Shown in pieces: positions 36,001 to 43,352 of a stretch of 64,000 nucleotides of DNA. The number at the start of each line of letters is the position of its first letter. The stretch's first letter is position 1. The position numbers and the translations under genes were made by a program. The DNA comes from Peptococcaceae bacterium BRH_c4a. GTDB lineage: Bacteria > Bacillota > Desulfotomaculia > Desulfotomaculales > Desulfocucumaceae. Location: contig LADN01000023.1 in assembly GCA_000961585.1 (NCBI GenBank), forward strand, positions 62,001-126,000. The letters run 5' to 3'. The notes under the pieces were generated by a model. It was given only the letters and a program-made list of their open reading frames with translations. It did no database searches and was not told the DNA's origin.

Positions 36001-36297
36001 GGAGGTGATTTATACGATGAATGGGCGGCATTATACTGCGAACATTATAAATCTGTGTTTATAGAGGTGTCATATAATCTTGCAAGATTACATATGGCCG
36101 ATGACGAATCGGAGCAGGCGGAAGCATTATTATTGCGGCACATGAAAGTCGATCCTTTTGATGAAAAGGCATGCGGTATGCTCATCCATTTATATAACAG
36201 CACCGACCAGAAGAACCGCGCAGCGTCACTGCGCCGGCAGTTTGAAAAACGGTTTGAAGCCGAAATGGGCATAAAACCGGATTTAGAGAGGACGTAG
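33031..36297 (+). CDS. Large MalT/SARP-like transcriptional regulator (STAND NTPase + TPR + BTAD)
   Basis: 1088 residues. An N-terminal STAND ATPase has Walker A APAGFGKTT (41-49) and Walker B YMVFDDFH at about 130-137. A winged-helix linker and a long helical TPR-like middle section follow. The C-terminus from about 845 carries an OmpR-like DNA-binding fold (LFGSFKMSVDNVEIG, CGILKYLLANPKKTVSREVL) and a bacterial transcriptional activation domain (DGDFLGGDLYDEW, YNLARLHMADDES) as in SARP regulators. It probably binds a small ligand and activates nearby genes; the target is unknown. The start has a GAGGTGAG site. Confidence 0.85.
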   Translation: MDNIPLLKVKLAIPELPNRVLYSERIKNLNIAGHRAVIITAPAGFGKTTAVLLSLRKNRDKMRWYRMEKEDSFLHVFYAHLIEALFGQEAKGVTDSARSLRSIGKISEEYPLLNAVICQDAWTLYPDGKDCIYMVFDDFHNVAGNTAIVESIRYFITNMPPNLRLIIMSRVDAGIPAGKLALNGSIALIDVQILRFTKEEVKKLISETYKIKLEYTDVDFIYKHSEGWIAGIAMIGHTVGFNPSDMRKLLPDDSNNQKILFRYLFNEAFGGSDKAMVKTLARISILPDFTCDDLKAVFNLANAAETVAWLERNNMYIQKIKAKATSYRFHSLFRSALLSVLNELFTPGEIEEMNLNAADYYMKLGDFNLAIRFLIAAGKTNEAIKIASAEGVRFMDAGDTDGVASIVQAFPGEIVQSNPYLLFMHGASQMNVESDQSYAYLHRSFLGFRQSGNFDLQMKAIGLMTAISFQKNDLKNIKSIISLLPKLKVVTKSRYARITLLFSAFMNLTWADKLRLGDILYRFIERIDFYEQLWDYTFKMAKGIILCRKGELEAAKEMINQILNHPTALINDHWRSIGMASCHATTSLMRDIEASQKLVVELATIGEKYNSDYALGYALRLAAYSKYQTRDIEGAVAQMDESASVFARFNNPIMVCVERMTKYLWEAEYAPAEPLAQKASAELSVLAALNPGQGFLELCQTTAGALFKEAGNYDEAENLLLKAYKTSKGKKARQSMCGTAMHLADLYYRKKDYKLEGKYLRIWGETTAGSGYVYFREMNYPALVRVCARCIEKKINPYPMQNIVGIYFGADAAACMAENPAQGYSDPKAFILNYSLSPIIKKVKLIKVKLFGSFKMSVDNVEIGENEWKTQKICGILKYLLANPKKTVSREVLSTVFWPESNAKAASTSLRAALYELRKTLARFGLAFESEDALIAEGKNGFHLCSRNTIETDTDIFTELYRQYKAKELPSEETKALLIRMTGLYDGDFLGGDLYDEWAALYCEHYKSVFIEVSYNLARLHMADDESEQAEALLLRHMKVDPFDEKACGMLIHLYNSTDQKNRAASLRRQFEKRFEAEMGIKPDLERT

Positions 36298-36355
36298 ATA
36301 GCAGGGTAAAGCGCAGAAATAGCAGGTCAACCTGAATCGGCTATCCCTGCTATCT
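36296..36355. terminator. Inverted repeat following the SARP-like gene
   Basis: AGATAGCAGGG (36296-36306) and CCCTGCTATCT (36345-36355) are exact complements, with a 38-nt loop. The left arm overlaps the stop codon of the regulator. No U tract. Confidence 0.45.
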
Positions 36356-36427
36356 TCGGCGGAACCCTACCGGACGATCGGGTTGTTCTTCAACATTGCC
36401 CTATCCTCCCGGCAGGTAAGGGTTCAA

Positions 36428-36450
36428 CCGGTACCGTGACCCGGTACCGG
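36428..36450. terminator. Hairpin between convergent genes
   Basis: CCGGTACCG and CGGTACCGG form a perfect 9-bp stem around TGACC, 8 bp from the acs stop. A likely 3' end structure for acs, lacking a U run. Confidence 0.5.
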
Positions 36451-36457
36451 ACGCCGC

Positions 36458-38425
36458 CTACTGTTTTCCTTCCACCAGGGAACCTACCACCATTGGATCG
36501 GCCAAGGTGGAGGTGTCGCCAAGCTGGTCGATATCACCGGAGGCAATTTTCCTCAGAATTCTCCTCATAATCTTACCGCTCCTGGTCTTGGGCAGGGCAT
36601 TGGTAAAGTGGATTTTATCAGGGGATGCGATAGGACCGATCTCCTTGCGTACATGGGCCACAAGTTCTTTCTTTAAATCATCGGTAAACTCATATCCTTG
36701 TTTCATTGTTACATAGGCGTAAATACCCTCGCCTTTAATATCATGCGGGAAACCTACCACAGCGGCCTCGGCTACTTTAGGATGAGCCACCAGGGCGCTT
36801 TCCACTTCAGCGGTGCCCAGGCGGTGCCCGGAGACGTTGAGCACGTCATCCACACGGCCCATGAGCCAGAAGTAACCGTCCTCGTCTTTGCGGGCGCCGT
36901 CACCGGTGAAGTAGTAACCGGGATATTGGACGAAGTAAGTGTTTTTAAACCTGTCGGAGTCTCCATAGACGCCGCGCATAATCCCGGGCCACGGCCTGGC
37001 AATGACCAGGTACCCGCCCTCGTTAACATCGGCTTCGCTGCCGTCCTGGCGGATAACCTTCGCATCGAGACCGAAGAAGGGTACTGTGGCCGAACCTGGT
37101 TTGGCGGGGATTGCTCCGGGCAGCGGGGTGATCAAAATTCCACCTGTTTCTGTTTGCCACCAGGTATCCACGATGGGGGTTTTTTCCTTGCCTATCACAT
37201 TGTGGTACCACATCCACGCTTCGGGGTTGATGGGCTCACCCACCGTGCCCAGCAGGCGAAGGCTGCTGAGATTCCGCCCGAGGGGCCACTGCTCGCCGTC
37301 CCTCATCATGGCCCGGATAGCTGTGGGGGCAGTATAGAATATATTTACCCGGTATTTTTCCACTATTTCCCAGAACCTGTCCGGCTTGGGATAGTTGGGA
37401 ACCCCCTCGAACATCAGGGATGTTGCTCCTGCGGAGAGAGGGCCGTAGACAATATAGCTGTGGCCGGTCACCCAGCCGATATCAGCCGTGCACCAGAATA
37501 CATCCTCATCCCGGTAATCAAAAATGTACTTAAAGGTGGTGGTGGTGTAAACCATATACCCGCCTGTGGTATGCATCACACCCTTGGGTTTGCCTGTGCT
37601 GCCACTGGTGTAAAGAATAAACAGGGGATCTTCGGCATCCATATGTTCCGGCTCGCAATCGGCCGAAGCCTGGGCCATTTCTTCATGCCACCAGGAATCG
37701 CGCCCCTCCACCATGTTGCAATCCTTTTCAAGCCTTCTGACCACAATGCAGTTCTTTACCAAGGGGCACTGGGCCAGGGCACTGTCGGCGTTTTCCTTGC
37801 TGTTCAGCGGTTTTCCAGCCCGCAGGCCATAGTTGCTGGTGATCACGGTCTCCGCACTGGCGTCCTGAATTCTGTCCCGCAGGGCTTCGGCGCTGAAGCC
37901 GCCGAAAACAACGCTGTGAATGGCGCCAATCCTGGCGCAGGCCAGTACGGTAATGGGCAGTTCCGGGATCATGGGCAGGTAAACGGTTACCCGGTCTCCT
38001 TTTTTAACTCCCTTACTTTTAAGCACATTGGCGAACTTGCAAACTTCCCGGTGAAGTTGGTCATATGTGTAAATGCGGTACTCATCCTGGGGCTCCCCCT
38101 GCCAGATGAGGGCTGCCTTGTTCCTGCGCCAGGTGTTTACATGACGATCTAAACAGTTATAGGAAGCGTTGAGCTTGGCTCCCCGGAAGTAGCTGATATT
38201 GATGTCATCTTTGAAGCTGAATTCCTCCACGGTTTCCCATTTTTTAAACCAATCAATGTTCTCCCCGGCCATTTCGGCCCAGAATTCATTGGGCTGTTCT
38301 ATCGATTTGCGGTACATTTCATCTCGCTGCTCCCGACTGCTAACCCGCGCTTTTTCCGCAAATTCCCGTGAAGGAGCAAAAACTCTGGTTTCGATCATTA
38401 AATTTTGCACACTGCCGACCGACAT
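36458..38425 (-). CDS. acs: Acetyl-CoA synthetase (AMP-forming)
   Basis: 655 residues, the standard length. The nucleotide-binding P-loop [15 protein letters not shown], the WWQTETGG motif, [16 protein letters not shown] and the C-terminal catalytic lysine motif [14 protein letters not shown] are all intact. The enzyme activates acetate (or propionate) with ATP to acetyl-CoA via acetyl-AMP in the cytosol. It is a single transcription unit. In this metabolic setting it would allow acetate assimilation, or syntrophic oxidation in reverse. Confidence 0.97.
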   Translation of the reverse strand: MSVGSVQNLMIETRVFAPSREFAEKARVSSREQRDEMYRKSIEQPNEFWAEMAGENIDWFKKWETVEEFSFKDDINISYFRGAKLNASYNCLDRHVNTWRRNKAALIWQGEPQDEYRIYTYDQLHREVCKFANVLKSKGVKKGDRVTVYLPMIPELPITVLACARIGAIHSVVFGGFSAEALRDRIQDASAETVITSNYGLRAGKPLNSKENADSALAQCPLVKNCIVVRRLEKDCNMVEGRDSWWHEEMAQASADCEPEHMDAEDPLFILYTSGSTGKPKGVMHTTGGYMVYTTTTFKYIFDYRDEDVFWCTADIGWVTGHSYIVYGPLSAGATSLMFEGVPNYPKPDRFWEIVEKYRVNIFYTAPTAIRAMMRDGEQWPLGRNLSSLRLLGTVGEPINPEAWMWYHNVIGKEKTPIVDTWWQTETGGILITPLPGAIPAKPGSATVPFFGLDAKVIRQDGSEADVNEGGYLVIARPWPGIMRGVYGDSDRFKNTYFVQYPGYYFTGDGARKDEDGYFWLMGRVDDVLNVSGHRLGTAEVESALVAHPKVAEAAVVGFPHDIKGEGIYAYVTMKQGYEFTDDLKKELVAHVRKEIGPIASPDKIHFTNALPKTRSGKIMRRILRKIASGDIDQLGDTSTLADPMVVGSLVEGKQ

Positions 38426-38700
38426 ATTTTACCCTCCTCATTACTGGTAACTATTGTTAATTATTTTTCAGTTATTCCATCCCCCGGCGTACCGGGTTAT
38501 GCCGATGGTGCGTTTCGCATTAATAAACGGCGTTTCATTTTTCATTATATTACACCATTGCGGCATGATAGTTAAGAAATTTCACTCTAATGGAAATATT
38601 TCAGGACTAAATGACGCTAAAAAATGGTTAAATGGTTTGTACTTGAAAAACAACCGGGTTAGTTGCTCCCATTAATCGCCATTTAGTCGGATGTTTTTTT

Positions 38701-39807
38701 TTATAAAAATTGGATTATTCTCCTGACTTCATGCTCTTTTAAAACACGTTTTATTACCACCTTTGTCTGACCCGTCAGGTCCAGTTCGCTATTGGGACCG
38801 GATAATGATCGGTCCTTTTCTAACAATATCCGCACCTTCGGTGTAATTGGGTGATTAGTAACATTACTTACAACTATAGCAGTCTGATCGGTACTAAGCT
38901 CAACAACAGTCCCTGATGGATATGCCGCCACCTTAGACAGAAACGCCAGAACAATTTCATATTTAAAGTAACTGTCTCCGGCCCCTGCAAGAAGCTCATA
39001 GGCTTCGTTTGGGGGCATACCTTCTTTATAGCACCTATTGGAGGTTATAGCGTCATACATATCAACCATACCTACTATTTGAGACATGTCCAAAATATCT
39101 TTGCCGCTCTTCCCCGAAGGATAACCCTCCCCATTGTATTTTTCGTGGTGTTCATAAGCTATTATGCGGGAAACACTATCAATGCTTGAGTTTTTACGAA
39201 GTAGTTCAAGAGAATATTGAGGGTGTTTTTTAATTTCCTGAAATTCTTTTTCTGTAAGAATTCCCGGTTTATTAAGAATAAGAGGGGGAACCAAAGCTTT
39301 TCCTATATCGTGCAATAAGGCGCCCACCGCCAGTTGTTCCAATTGGGCTCTACCGTAATTTAATGAAATACCCGCCATTAAAGATAAAACACAGACATTT
39401 ACGCTATGCCCAAATAAATAATCATCTATCGACCTAATATCAATGATGTCATAAATCATTCTTTTATTTTCCAGTAGCTGACTGACTATTTCGGAAGTTG
39501 AAGATTTGATTTCACTTATATTTATGGCATCTCTATTTACTAATCTTGTACAGACACTTTTTATTGTTTTCTTAATGCAATTGCTTACTTGAACCCGTGT
39601 CTCTTCTAATATAACGTCACTTATGCTTATATCTTGCGAAATCTCATCCTCAATGTATATGGATGATATTCCCTTTTTAATCAGGGCGTTTATGTATGCA
39701 TTAGTTAACTTAACACCTTTAGCCAGTAGAATACGGCCGTCATGGTCATAGACATGGCTTGCCACTTCGGCACCAGGCATTAGAAAGCCGCAAGAAATTC
39801 TTCTCAT
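38701..39807 (-). CDS. HD-GYP domain c-di-GMP phosphodiesterase
   Basis: The ORF extends to 39849, but the ATG at 39807 has an AGAGG-like site and starts at conserved sequence (MRRISCGFLMPGAEVA). A DUF3391-like N-terminal region precedes an HD-GYP domain with the canonical HDIGK (LLHDIGKALVPP), HHEKYNGEGYP and DMYDAITSNRCYK motifs. HD-GYP enzymes hydrolyse cyclic di-GMP. The C-terminus (VVELSTDQTAIVVSNVTNHP) is the usual small beta domain. AT-rich relative to its neighbours. Confidence 0.9.
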   Translation of the reverse strand: MRRISCGFLMPGAEVASHVYDHDGRILLAKGVKLTNAYINALIKKGISSIYIEDEISQDISISDVILEETRVQVSNCIKKTIKSVCTRLVNRDAINISEIKSSTSEIVSQLLENKRMIYDIIDIRSIDDYLFGHSVNVCVLSLMAGISLNYGRAQLEQLAVGALLHDIGKALVPPLILNKPGILTEKEFQEIKKHPQYSLELLRKNSSIDSVSRIIAYEHHEKYNGEGYPSGKSGKDILDMSQIVGMVDMYDAITSNRCYKEGMPPNEAYELLAGAGDSYFKYEIVLAFLSKVAAYPSGTVVELSTDQTAIVVSNVTNHPITPKVRILLEKDRSLSGPNSELDLTGQTKVVIKRVLKEHEVRRIIQFL

Positions 39808-39852
39808 ACCACTACCTCTAATAAAGTTTGCTATAAAACAACCAGTCAATAA

Positions 39853-39915
39853 TTATAAACGGAAAATATTCAGCTCTAAATCATCCGGTGATGAGGTCAG
39901 AACACTTGCATTCAT
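39853..39915 (-). CDS. Possible 20-residue leader peptide
   Basis: A very short frame (MNASVLTSS...LELNIFRL) starts at an ATG with a strong GAGGAG site 7 nt upstream, just ahead of the HD-GYP gene. It may be a leader or a decayed small gene; only the ribosome binding site supports it. Confidence 0.25.
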   Translation of the reverse strand: MNASVLTSSPDDLELNIFRL

Positions 39916-39987
39916 TTCTATCTCCTCTCGTTTTTTTCTTATTATTTCAACAATATTAAACGATTTCCTGCTTTTATTGACAGTAGC

Positions 39988-40022
39988 AAACGGCCCTTTC
40001 ACTGTCAGTAAAGGCCGTTTTT
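39988..40022 (+). terminator. Terminator-like hairpin upstream of the Sec-type tRNA
   Basis: AAACGGCC and GGCCGTTT pair (extended by TTT/AAA past one bulge) and are followed by TT. It could insulate the tRNA-yedE unit from upstream transcription. Confidence 0.5.
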
Positions 40023-40128
40023 CAAGGCATTGCTCAGTATGTGTTAAAGGGAAAAGAATAGTACAATAAATATAATTTATTATGGTCATATGATTAATAA
40101 AAAGTATTTATAATGCTAATAAATATTG

Positions 40129-40157
40129 TTTATACACACAGGCTTTTGATGTATTAT
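40129..40157 (+). promoter_or_regulatory. Promoter of the Sec-type tRNA / yedE / tusA unit
   Basis: TTTATA (40129-40134) and TATTAT (40152-40157) are 17 bp apart. The predicted start site falls at or just before the tRNA 5' end at 40163. Confidence 0.5.
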
Positions 40158-40162
40158 TGAGT

Positions 40163-40259
40163 GGGGAGAAAGGGGGTGGTCCCTCTCACGGGCTGCAAAC
40201 CCGCTGGCCTGTCCGTGACCCGGGCGGGAGTCCGGTTCGATTCCGACTTCTCCCCTCCA
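40163..40259 (+). tRNA. Selenocysteine-tRNA-like tRNA with a Cys (GCA) anticodon
   Basis: 97 nt including encoded CCA. The acceptor is 8 bp (GGGGAGAA / TTCTCCCC), as in bacterial tRNA-Sec. A D arm of up to 6 bp encloses a 4-nt loop TGGT (40177-40180), also Sec-like. The anticodon loop CTGCAAA (40193-40199) gives GCA at 40195-40197, not TCA. A long variable arm follows (GCCTG / CGGGC, 9-nt loop). The T arm GTC-c-GG / CCGAC has a TTCGATT loop and one bulged C. The discriminator is T; U73 plus GCA are cysteine identity elements, whereas tRNA-Sec normally has G73 for SerRS. It is therefore a Sec-type body with Cys identity. It lies 26 bp before yedE, linking it to selenium or sulfur metabolism. 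Confidence 0.8.
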
Positions 40260-40285
40260 GAATATCAGATACCGGAGGTTGATCT

Positions 40286-41374
40286 ATGAAAAACAAAAAA
40301 GTATTGGTGGCGGTGACAGGAGGGGTTTTGGGAATACTGGCGATACTGCTGGTGAAAATGGGAAACCCCGCCAACATGGGGTACTGCATAGCTTGTTTCC
40401 TGAGGGACATAAGCGGAGGGCTGGGTTTTCACAGGGCGGAAATTGTTCAGTACATGAGGCCGGAAATTTTCGGACTGATATCAGGGGCATTTTTGGCGGC
40501 CTTTCTTTCCAAAGAGCATAAATCCGTTGGAGGATCCAGCCCTTTTATCCGTTTCACACTGGCGTTTGCCGGAATGATTGGCATGCTGGTATTTCTGGGT
40601 TGCCCCGTGAGGGCTGTGCTGCGCCTGGCAGGCGGGGACTGGAATGCCGGAGTGGGTATACTGGGGCTGATTGCGGGGGTTGTCATAGGTATTCAGTTTT
40701 TAAACAAGGGTTTTTCACTGGGAAGGGCAAGCGGCATGCAAAGCGTCAATGGATACATATTCCCGGTAATGGCAGTGGCTATATTGGTTTTATTGGTTTT
40801 TGGCACTTCTTTTTTCTTTAGCAGCAAAAGCGGCCCCGGTTCAATGCACGCTCCTGTTATAATTTCTTCAGCGGCCGGGATAGCAGTGGGAGCTCTGGCC
40901 CAGCGGTCCCGCTTTTGTATGATAGGGGGCATCAGGGATTTCATCCTGTTCAGGGACACTCATCTTTTAATTGGATTTATCGCTCTGCTGGTGATTGCCT
41001 TTCTGGGTAACCTTACCGTGGGAGCTTTTAAGCCGGGCTTCGCAGGCCAGCCAATAGCCCACACCGACGGAATCTGGAACTTTCTCGGGATGCTGCTGGC
41101 GGGAGCCTCGGCCACCATGCTGGGCGGCTGCCCGTTAAGACAGCTAATCGCCGCCAGCGAGGGGAATACCGATTGTGTGATTACAATTGTTGGCTTTATC
41201 GCAGGGGCAGCCTTCGCACACAACTTCGGACTGGCCGCCAGCGCCAAGGGTGTTTCTTTTGCCGGGCAGACGGCCACGTTAGTGGGTATTTTGATTGTAT
41301 TTACAATAGGATTTTTAGGAACATACCGTCAGACTTCATATTCGGGAGGCACCAGTTATGGACAAAATGGTTGA
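40286..41374 (+). CDS. yedE: YedE-family selenium/sulfur transporter
   Basis: 362 residues with about ten hydrophobic segments and the paired YeeE/YedE signature loops: MGYCIACFLRDI, LGCPVRAVLRLAGGDWNAG, QRSRFCMIGGIRDF and GGCPLRQLIAASEGN. The conserved cysteines line the channel in the thiosulfate transporter YeeE. The selenium-linked subgroup of this family occurs with a TusA-like YedF partner, as here (overlap of 17 bp with the tusA-like gene). Predicted to import a reduced selenium or sulfur oxyanion. Its start is 26 bp after the unusual Sec-type tRNA. Confidence 0.88.
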   Translation: MKNKKVLVAVTGGVLGILAILLVKMGNPANMGYCIACFLRDISGGLGFHRAEIVQYMRPEIFGLISGAFLAAFLSKEHKSVGGSSPFIRFTLAFAGMIGMLVFLGCPVRAVLRLAGGDWNAGVGILGLIAGVVIGIQFLNKGFSLGRASGMQSVNGYIFPVMAVAILVLLVFGTSFFFSSKSGPGSMHAPVIISSAAGIAVGALAQRSRFCMIGGIRDFILFRDTHLLIGFIALLVIAFLGNLTVGAFKPGFAGQPIAHTDGIWNFLGMLLAGASATMLGGCPLRQLIAASEGNTDCVITIVGFIAGAAFAHNFGLAASAKGVSFAGQTATLVGILIVFTIGFLGTYRQTSYSGGTSYGQNG

Positions 41375-41570
41375 TGCCCGGGGCTTACTTTGCCCGGAGC
41401 CTGTGTTATTGACAAAGAGAGTCATAGATAAACTTACTGATGGAACTGTTAAGGTAATTGTGGACAATAATGCGGCAAAGGAAAATGTCACCCGTCTTTC
41501 AGAAAATCTGGGGTGGACGGTAAGCATTAGCCCGGAAGGAAAGGATTATGTGCTGACTATTACGAAATAA
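41358..41570 (+). CDS. TusA/YedF-family sulfur (selenium) carrier protein
   Basis: 70 residues with the TusA motif DARGLLCPEPVLLTKR; Cys12 in CPxP is the persulfide or selenide-carrying residue. The rest follows the two-helix, four-strand TusA fold (DGTVKVIVDNNAAKENVTR). It overlaps the end of yedE and probably receives the imported sulfur or selenium species. The C-terminal DsrE-like domain of full-length YedF is absent. Confidence 0.88.
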   Translation: MDKMVDARGLLCPEPVLLTKRVIDKLTDGTVKVIVDNNAAKENVTRLSENLGWTVSISPEGKDYVLTITK

Positions 41571-41585
41571 ACGTTTGCTGGACTG

Positions 41586-41616
41586 AAGGGATCCGGGACT
41601 TTGTGCCGGATCCCTT
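41586..41616 (+). terminator. Terminator of the tRNA-yedE-tusA unit
   Basis: AAGGGATCCGG and CCGGATCCCTT form a perfect 11-bp stem around a 9-nt loop, 15 bp after the tusA-like stop, followed by GCTCATTT. Confidence 0.7.
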
Positions 41617-41771
41617 GCTCATTTAATTCTCTTTCAACTTATCCGCATAAAAACAGATTTCCATAATAAAAATTGTTAAACGGCGGTAAGCAGCATATTC
41701 CAGGTTTTTCAAGACGGCTTACAATATACTCCACAGCTTGTCAACGCAAAAAATGTTGAGGAGGAAAGCAG

Positions 41772-42962
41772 ATGAAAAAAACTATCCTGAAGGCTTTTTT
41801 TAAGAGCATCAACGGCGTTGACTTCAGAGTTGTATTCTGGGACGGTGAAGCCGTTGATTACGGAGCAGGCAAACCAATGCTGGCTATCATTTTCAACCGC
41901 GAGCCGCCAGTCAGCTTTAACCTGGCTGACCCCGCGCTTTCTTTCGGAGAGGCATACATGGACGGCATAATCGACTTTGATGGCGATCTGGAGGAAATAC
42001 TCCTCATAATCAAGCAGAACAGAGATACGTTAATATCCAGCGACTTAAAGAAAAAGTTTTTTTCAACCTTTCAAAACATAAACAGTGCGGCCTCCAGACA
42101 GAGGCAAAAGCAGAACATTCAGCATCATTACGACCTTGGAAACGATTTCTTCGCCCTTTGGCTGGATGAAACAATGAGCTATTCCTGCGCCTATTTCCGG
42201 GATCCGGACGATTCCCTTGCAAATGCCCAAATTCAAAAAATAGACTTGATCCTGAGTAAACTGCAGCTAAAGCCGGGGGAAAGGCTGCTTGATATAGGCT
42301 GCGGCTGGGGCTGGCTGATAATCCGGGCGGCCCAGCAGTTTAACGTATCCGCACTGGGAATTACACTGAGCGAAGAACAGTACAACGCCGTAGTCCGGAA
42401 AATAAATGAGCTGGGATTGTCCGGACGGGTTGAGGTTAAACTTCATAATTACCTGGAACTGCCTGACCGGGAGCAGTTCGACAAGGTGGTCAGCGTGGGA
42501 ATGTTTGAGCACGTTGGCAGGGAAAACCTGGGAAAATACATGGAAAAAGTCTATAAAGTACTTGTACCCGGGGGACTTTCAATGCTGCACACAATTACGG
42601 GAATGGATGAGCAGCCGGTAAACAGTTGGGCGGAGAAATATATTTTCCCGGGAGGCTATATACCTTCACTGAGAGAGACCATCTGGCTCCTGCCCCTGTA
42701 CGATTTCCACCTGCTGCACGCTGAAAGCCTCAGGATGCATTATGCCATGACCCTTGACAAGTGGTATGAAAACTTCACAAGACATACGGAAAGCCTCAAA
42801 AAAAAACTGGGCGAGAAATTTGTAAGGATGTGGAGCCTTTACCTGCGAGGCTGCTCAGCCAATTTCAGGGCGACTGGGCTGAACGTATACCAGCTGCTTT
42901 TCTCCAAGGGGCTGAACAACAGTCTTCCGCTGACCCTGGAGAGTGTTTACCGGCATTTTTAA
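41772..42962 (+). CDS. cfa: Cyclopropane-fatty-acyl-phospholipid synthase
   Basis: 396 residues. The SAM motif LLDIGCGWGWLIIRAA, the QHHYDLGNDFFALWLDETMSYSCAYF substrate and bicarbonate region and the VSVGMFEHVGRENL motif are all intact. The enzyme methylenates unsaturated fatty acyl chains of membrane phospholipids with SAM as donor. A good GAGGAGG site precedes the ATG. It stands alone and converges with the Hdr-type operon 16 bp downstream. Confidence 0.95.
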   Translation: MKKTILKAFFKSINGVDFRVVFWDGEAVDYGAGKPMLAIIFNREPPVSFNLADPALSFGEAYMDGIIDFDGDLEEILLIIKQNRDTLISSDLKKKFFSTFQNINSAASRQRQKQNIQHHYDLGNDFFALWLDETMSYSCAYFRDPDDSLANAQIQKIDLILSKLQLKPGERLLDIGCGWGWLIIRAAQQFNVSALGITLSEEQYNAVVRKINELGLSGRVEVKLHNYLELPDREQFDKVVSVGMFEHVGRENLGKYMEKVYKVLVPGGLSMLHTITGMDEQPVNSWAEKYIFPGGYIPSLRETIWLLPLYDFHLLHAESLRMHYAMTLDKWYENFTRHTESLKKKLGEKFVRMWSLYLRGCSANFRATGLNVYQLLFSKGLNNSLPLTLESVYRHF

Positions 42963-42978
42963 GGCCGGATTGAATCTG

Positions 42979-43335
42979 TTATAACAGTCCTCCAAGGTAA
43001 AAATCCATAATGTATTTGGGAAAACAAACGTCCTTTTCACTGGCCGAAAGACGCCGCAGACTGCGCACCACCCGGACGGCGTCCAGTTTGTTGGGACAAA
43101 CTGCATTGCACTGCTCACAGCCTATGCAACTCCACAAAAGAGGCGCTTGCAGCGCCTCGGCCACCCGGCCCAACTGGACCAGCCTGATCAGAGATGTGGG
43201 GTTGGGTTTTTTGAAAAGGGCCGGGCATACAGCCCCGCATTTGCCGCACTGTTCACAGAGGGCGGCGGCTCTGACCGTGACCCCGTCAAGAATGTCTGTT
43301 TCCCTTAAATCGGTTATATCTGCATTGCAGTTCAT
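42979..43335 (-). CDS. HdrC-like 4Fe-4S protein
   Basis: 118 residues with two CxxCxxCxxxCP clusters (CEQCGKCGAVCP and CIGCEQCNAVCP), the arrangement of heterodisulfide reductase subunit C. It would pass electrons between the HdrA-like flavoprotein and a further partner; the HdrB catalytic subunit is not present here. Last gene of the transporter-AprA-AprB-HdrA-HdrC-like operon, 17 bp after the HdrA-like gene. Confidence 0.85.
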   Translation of the reverse strand: MNCNADITDLRETDILDGVTVRAAALCEQCGKCGAVCPALFKKPNPTSLIRLVQLGRVAEALQAPLLWSCIGCEQCNAVCPNKLDAVRVVRSLRRLSASEKDVCFPKYIMDFYLGGLL

Positions 43336-43352
43336 AATTTATCCCCATTTTT

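Noticed and set aside
36698-38152. A 484-codon plus-strand frame opposite acs
   Set aside because: A long antisense frame is common in GC-rich codon-biased genes; acs is intact on the other strand.
39850-40020. c-di-GMP riboswitch before the HD-GYP gene
   Set aside because: I looked for the conserved GEMM core and did not find it; the hairpin there reads as a terminator.
40163-40259. Ordinary tRNA-Ser or tRNA-Leu with long variable arm
   Set aside because: The anticodon is GCA, the acceptor is 8 bp and the D loop is 4 nt, none of which fits Ser or Leu.
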